From NCBI RefSeq assembly GCF_000003605.2, contig NW_003132352.1, positions 20,440-46,336 of the forward strand: a stretch of 25,897 bases of DNA, read 5' to 3'. A program made the translations under genes and the position numbers. Below, piece after piece: positions 20,616-25,897 of the stretch. This DNA is from Saccoglossus kowalevskii. Taxonomy: Eukaryota > Hemichordata > Enteropneusta > Harrimaniidae. The notes below the pieces were generated by a model. That model had not been told where the DNA came from. It worked only from the letters and a program-made list of their open reading frames with translations, and made no database searches. Positions within the stretch are counted from its first letter, which is position 1. Every line of letters begins with the position of its first letter.

Positions 20616-20700
20616 CTTCACAAAATGCAATTTGAATTTCATTTTAATATGTGTCAAAAGAGAAATGGTTTATTTCACCGCCTGGAACCCATCACAGTGA

Positions 20701-20976
20701 AAACAAAGGCCGAAAACTCTGTACTCTGGGCTAGTTGTTGAGACTCCTCTGAACAGTATAACAAGATGTGCAACATATATAAATTTGGTTGCCCAGAATG
20801 TTTTCACTGATTCTTTAAGTGGTGTTCTACAGCAGCATGCAGCAGAACCCATAGAAATACATGGTATAGTGGTGCGTGTCTTAGCTCCGCCCCGAGAATA
20901 CTATCTTCTAAGCAATTTGCACATTTTGTCAACTAAGACTGATAAAAAAAGAAAATATGAAAATATTCAGCTTTAA
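20701..20976 (+). other. Open frame of uncertain status
   Basis: A frame open for 91 codons ends at 20976; its first ATG-free part runs straight on from a stop at 20698-20700. The product, with SGVLQQHAAEPIEIHGIVVR and LLSNLHILSTKTDKKRKY, looks more protein-like than most chance ORFs here, and the DNA is locally less AT-rich. No domain is recognised. It may be a relic exon or transposon fragment next to MITE copy C, or chance. Confidence 0.15.
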
Positions 20977-21471
20977 GAAATAGATTTGTGAATCATTATG
21001 ACAATCAATTTCCTGAGTGAAATCAACTAAAAACAAATCATTCTGACTTTCAATTCAAGAAAATGGCTGACATAATATCTTCTGTAGATGATTGTGGATG
21101 ATGGATGATGGAAAAACTAGTTGCCATAGTGATGAAAAAGAGAAATAGATGACTATACCATATTTGAATTATAAGAAATGTAAATAAACCAAAAATTGCA
21201 TTTATTGGGTATTGGATCCTCAACATATGACTTATTTTATAAAGGCCGACAACACACACCTCCTTCATTTAGGTAAGTGCATCCAAAACTAATATACCCC
21301 GGTAGTAGCATTTGTCAAATTGAACTGGTTTGTTTTGTGTTTGTGGAATTTTATGAGGAAGAAACTTGTACAGCAATACAGATCATAGAAATTATTTGCG
21401 CTGCTAAAAGCAGGGTATTATTAGTTTAGCTATGTTCTTCATGATGTAAGGTGATAAAAGAAGAAATAAAA

Positions 21472-21672
21472 TACTGTAAAAGGGTTAATTAATCACTGGG
21501 TTTTAATTTTGCTTATTTCGCTGACTGGAAAATGAGCTAAATTAAAACCCAATGAATATGTAAAATTTAGCATAGAACACATTATCTATTAAAATGATAA
21601 AACCGTGAATTTAAAACCCACTGAATATGCCTGAAATGGTAAATCAGCGAAATTTAAAGTCATTTTACAGTA
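21472..21672. mobile_element. TA-flanked MITE, related termini but different interior
   Basis: The ends TACTGTAAAA and TTTTACAGTA match the palindromic MITE family, but the interior differs. It holds a second inverted repeat, GGGTTTTAATTTT (21498-21510) against AAATTAAAACCC (21539-21550), and further ATTTAAAACCCACTGAATATG. It is probably a sister family moved by the same type of enzyme. Confidence 0.6.
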
Positions 21673-22779
21673 GTGTGTGTAAAAATAACAATAGCAAAAG
21701 TATTTCTTCACTACAGGTTACTTTTTTTATTGTAAAAATATATATGCAGGTAATATGTAGTGAAAGTGTTGGCATTAAATGTTATATATAAAATTTCTAT
21801 ATAAATAATGGTATATAAGATGAAGGTATGCCAGTGTTGTGGTATATGCGATAAAGATCTCACACAACATGATCACAAAATCTGAAAATAAACCTCGGTA
21901 ATACTGGTAATCTTAGAAATATTAACGCAAATTTTTGTTGAATCTGTGAAAGAACTGATGTTCATTCATATCGATTTTGATAGATATGGTGATTTTTAGA
22001 AAGAAAAATTGCATTTTTGTGATATATGGAAGTTGATTATGATAAGCTTTGAGAGTTTATTTCCTGCATTTTATTGTGTTCCCATGATGTATTGGAAATG
22101 TGGCAACGATAGAATGACGCTGCTATTGGCATTATTGAGACCCGCATTCTTGTACACATAAGCCAGCGATGTATGAATAAGCGGTTAAAGTAAATTAAGT
22201 AAATATTGAGTCATTGAATGCCGAGGAAAATTATAAAACGCTATTTATATTTATGCATCAGTGAGCAGTGGTAAATCGTGTGTGTTTTTTTTTTGGATGT
22301 CTGGGAACTCTATTACACTAAATTGAATCCTGAACGTTTTTTTTTTTTGTGTGCAAAACTAATATATAGAATAATCCAAAAAAAAAAATCACATCAAAAT
22401 ATTAGTTCATACTGTAGACTGAAATAAAATGTTAAAATTCATTAAATTGTTCTGTTGCAAATAGTTTGACCATATATAATTTTAAATGGAACTAGAATTG
22501 GAGCATTGTCATGATTTCAGTATTGTTCATTTCTTTGATATATGATAACCTGACAGACTAGATTTGCAAAGTAATATTGTATAATGTGTTGACATGAAAC
22601 TACAATATTAATAACAGAAAACAGCATGAATGGTTCCAATATTTTTACAGGGATTCATAGCCGCAATCCATTTAATAGTTCATCTGTCGTTTCTCTCTCG
22701 TAACTAAACCATGGGAAAAGAAATGGCCACATTCAGGTGCTGCAAATTACCTCATGATGTTTCGCTTTTTATTGACAAT
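21673..22779. other. Gene-free AT-rich interval
   Basis: It contains homopolymer runs (T at 22270 and 22337, A at 22378) and no recognised repeat or ORF. Confidence 0.4.
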
Positions 22780-22912
22780 TTAAAGGGCGACAGTCGTCGT
22801 GCCGCGTCCTGTTCGATATGGGACTCATATCGACGTGTACAACGTGTGTAAAATACATTGTTTATTTACATGAAATTTGAACACGCGCTGCGCGATGACC
22901 ACCACGCTTTAA
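22780..22912 (+). mobile_element. MITE family TTAA-1, copy D (133 bp short form)
   Basis: The left end is TTAA then AGGGCGACAGTCGTCGTGC; the right end is GCGCGATGACCACCACGCT then TTAA. The interior is short and shares TTTACATGAAATTTGAACA with copy B. The right-hand TTAA (22909-22912) is at the same time the left TTAA of a second MITE family, so two elements abut on one target site. Confidence 0.8.
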
Positions 22913-23148
22913 CCTTTTCACTACCAGTTCTCTCTTTTTCATCACAAATTCACAAACAGTATCGTTTATAGTCTGCACTTTCCTTTAGAAGATTGAGACA
23001 AATAGCCAAATTTTTTGAGTAAAAACTGAACATTGACTCTAGTTTTGTCTGGTTAGCTCCACAATTAGGGTTCATTTCCAGAAATATTGAAGAATATAAA
23101 AAAAAGCAAAATAATTTGGGCGAGAAAGCCTGGTGGTAAAATGGCTAA
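22909..23148. mobile_element. MITE family TTAA-2, copy 2
   Basis: It begins at the TTAA that ends TTAA-1 copy D and shares TTTATAGTCTGCACTTTC and AATAGCCAAATTTTTTGAGT with the copy at 16510. The right edge has decayed to CTAA (23145-23148) after CCTGGTGGTAAAATGG, which matches the CCGGTAGTTGAAAAGA of copy 1. It carries an extra stretch of about 30 bp after the shared TTTTTTGAGT. Confidence 0.65.
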
Positions 23149-25622
23149 GATATAAAACTTAAGTTACGTTAACTGAACCCACAACCAAATATTTCATCCA
23201 CTCAAATATGTTATTTTAAATTTTTTTTAACAGTTCAGCCACCTTAAAAATATTTTTTATTCATGAGTTTTAGTCTGTGAGTTAAGCCATAATTTTCAGT
23301 GAAGCAATTTAAATGATAAATTTGCTTCACCGTTTCCTTTACATAGCGGTTATATTTAATTTAAAAAAAATTGATCTGTCATACGGTACTTGAGTATATA
23401 CTTGTAAGGTTTCTTAGAGGCAACTTACTGATTATATTTTTATGCTGATAAATTGGAAAAAGAAATTAGAGCGATTAATTTCACTCAGATTGTACAAAAT
23501 GAATTTTTGCTTTTCATTATTTAACACAGACTATAAATAATGTCTAGTCATGTTATATGTATCAGCTAAAATTGAAGACAACTTCTTTGAATGTCATATT
23601 TTTTCCCGCCATAATTTTGATATAACATTTTTCCCGTTTGTATGTAATTTTCCATATTAAAGTTATCTGATAATTTTAGACCAAATGGAGATAATTTCTC
23701 AAGGTCTTCAAATCTTGATAAAAATTTGTGAAAAAATATAGAAAAAATTATGCACTTTTTGTGAAAATTGACTTTGGTTAAAAAAAAGACTTTGCAAAAT
23801 GGATAACAATATTTTAAAAATGAATTGCCTACTGAGGAAAATGACAATGAGTTAAACAAAATAGCTGTGATCCTTCGCCTGAGTCATAAAAATGCAGCAT
23901 ATGACATGCATGTTAACTAAACTATGAATATATCTCAATTTACGCTAGCTGTATATAAGTGCTTCTATTTGTTGTTAATTCAAGTCTCATATTATATATG
24001 TATAATTAATGAAGTATTACATATTTATAATATACTTTATTAAGATTCAAGACACTGACTGAGGAATGAACCATTATTTCTGCCAGGTGGGATGGCTAGA
24101 ATAGATGGGAAAATTATTTGTGTGTAATGCAATTTGATTTTTTTTCTCTCAAAGAACCTCACAGGTTTCCCTTTATATAGACTCATTTTTCTCTATGCAT
24201 GAATGCTTATTGACTCCAACCTATACACCACCCCTAGAGTTAATGGTCTCTTCCTAATATGCAAATGACGATTGTAATCTTGTACTCACCCTAAAAAGCA
24301 ATCTACATACATATGCATATTCCAGGGTTCTGTTAGTCAGGCAGTTTGAGAGCTTTTTAAAAAATACAAATAAAACAACAATAATCCACCTGAAAAATTC
24401 ATAATGCAAACTTGAACCTTAGGGTAGAATAAACAGATGTTGTTGTTGTTGTTGTTTTTTTTTGTTTTTTGTTTTTTTTGGGGGGGGTTAATATATGATT
24501 ACCATAATTATATTATGAGTATTTTACATTGCTCTTGAATTGTTGTTTATTTCTCACATGTTGCAATACATTTCCTAGCAATAAATATACACACATTCTG
24601 TATTTTAATCACATTCGATTCTTGTCTATGTCAGTGCTCGTTAATATTAAAGTTATTAATAACATAAATTAATTAGCTAGACATTCCTGCATATTACCTG
24701 GTAATTAGTAAAATTAAGTTTCAATATTCCTAAATGCAAAATGTTTTGTTGTTGTTTCGTTCTCTAAAAATTAAATAGTCAGTTTTTTAATATATCTTCT
24801 ACATATTAATTTTGCAGATGCCATTTAAAGATTAACTCATCAACAGAGCTTTTATAGTATATATATTGCATTAAAACACCTCAAGGCATAACCATTATAT
24901 AGAAAGATACAAATGAACATTATTGATACAATGTATATGATATACATACCTAGAGGTAAATCTACTTTGTCACTGACAGACACACTTGCATCTCAGAGAA
25001 AATTGCTTAATGCTTTTCTCCCAGACTTACATTATATCATTTCCTCGGTTTACAGTCTCCGAGGTAATCCTGTTCTTAATAAAATGATAAAATAAAAGGT
25101 CATTTTATGATGCAGAAATTAATTTATCTTATCAAGGTTGCTTTTTGTGTATATGCAAAATGTGAAATGATGAACTAATGATGCCTGAAACTGAAGAGTC
25201 AGTATTCCCAGGGTCCTCACACACTGAAATAATGAATCATGTACATATTTTCCAATTTATGGAAAACGTTTTTAATACAGCAATATATTTTTATGGATTC
25301 AATAAAAAGATATTTTCACTCTAAAATTTGAAATATTCATTTACCATATGCATAATTATTACAAACCAATTTAGAAATTAGGATAATAAATATTGAAACA
25401 AATTCGTGTTTATTTATTATTTTTATTTATTTTAATAGAAACACTTGCGGATTCCACAGAGGAAAGCTAATAATTACAAAAACAAATAAATGAAATAAAG
25501 TAAGAAAAAATAAACAAGCACTCAAAATGAAAGGAACAATCACTCACAAAAGGATATGAAAATCAATAAATTCTAACATATTAAAAATGTGTTTTATTTA
25601 TACATAATAGATAAAAAAAATA
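23149..25622. other. Gene-free AT-rich interval
   Basis: A 97-codon minus-strand ORF (23566-23859) is Phe/Lys-rich and unconvincing. More complex sequence at 24150-24350 includes an octamer ATGCAAAT (24259-24266). A GTT microsatellite and G run lie at 24437-24487, and ATTT-rich sequence at 25408-25437. A 60-codon ORF at 24913-25095 has no recognised motif. Confidence 0.35.
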
Positions 25623-25897
25623 TTAAAGGGCAGGGTCGTCACGCTGCTCATGTGCAACATTTGTGTTGACTAACATTGATTTTCCCACAATCCAAAGCAT
25701 TCTTCTAATGGAAATCACAAGTACGAGGTTTGTCCTGGACGTGACTTTCATTAATTACCATGGGTGACTGCTTAGATACCATCAAATCACGTGAAAAATA
25801 CCTAATTAAAGCATGGTAACGTCTCAGTTCGTACTCGTTGATCTGCGCAACAGTCAAATTTGCCATCTTTGTTTATATGAGACCTTGTATATCTTGC
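25623..25897 (-). mobile_element. MITE family TTAA-1, copy E (inverted, cut by window end)
   Basis: TTAAAGGGCAGGGTCGTCACG marks one end. The reverse complement then follows copy A closely through GATTGTGGGAAAATC, CTGTTGCGCAGATCAACGAG and the ATG to the last base of the window, so the other terminus is missing. Read on the minus strand, an ATG at 25866 opens a 53-codon frame ending at 25705; the other copies do not keep this full frame. Confidence 0.8.

Noticed and set aside
20396-20635. 79-codon ORF
   Set aside because: It lies inside a TTAA MITE copy and is not in the frame shared by the other copies.
23566-23859. 97-codon minus-strand ORF
   Set aside because: Phe/Lys/Asn-rich composition expected from AT-rich DNA; no motif.
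1-25897. A new multi-gene biological system
   Set aside because: Only one cellular gene is supportable; the remaining structure is mobile and tandem repeats.

Overview
The window looks like a piece of a large, AT-rich animal nuclear genome, most likely a lophotrochozoan and probably a bivalve mollusc. It has one long intronless animal gene in about 26 kb, no operons, and many short non-autonomous transposons. The repeat style (tandem ~150 bp monomers with 'ATGGCCGCC...GGCCATTTTGAAT' cores ending in a CGCACACA microsatellite, and numerous TA- and TTAA-flanked MITEs) resembles that described for bivalves. The phylum is an inference from repeat style and one protein; the sequence itself does not name a species.

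The only gene I can support is a single-exon CDK5 activator of the p35/p39 family (CDK5R1-like, 13167-14072, + strand). It sits in a relatively GC- and CpG-rich island (about 11.9-14.5 kb) with a TATA box about 275 bp upstream of the ATG, three short upstream ORFs in the inferred 5' UTR, and a long AT-rich presumed 3' UTR. The protein should bind and switch on the kinase CDK5 in neurons and be tethered to membranes by N-myristoylation.

The rest is repeat-rich non-coding DNA. 1-860: two LINE 3' ends, one carrying a zinc-finger-like C-terminus of a reverse-transcriptase ORF split by a MITE. 1470-3290: a ~150 bp tandem array, a microsatellite, a palindromic MITE and a second ~150 bp duplicated repeat. 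5459-7700: a 453 bp long-TIR element, a degenerate TTAA MITE, a 110 bp palindrome and an old inverted-repeat element. 8822-9033: a palindromic TA MITE. 9950-10500: a degenerate ATTT-rich tract. 16510-17050: two MITEs. 18574-18930: a 34 bp minisatellite with higher-order structure. 20369-23148: further MITEs, including two TTAA families abutting on a single shared TTAA. 25623-end: another TTAA MITE in inverted orientation.

The most distinctive novelty candidate is the TTAA-flanked MITE family here called TTAA-1 (five copies). Three copies share an internal segment that resembles the first exon of a protein gene, with a Kozak-like ATG and a donor-like AG|GT in two of them. There is no evidence of a bacterial-type defence system, CRISPR array or gene cluster.
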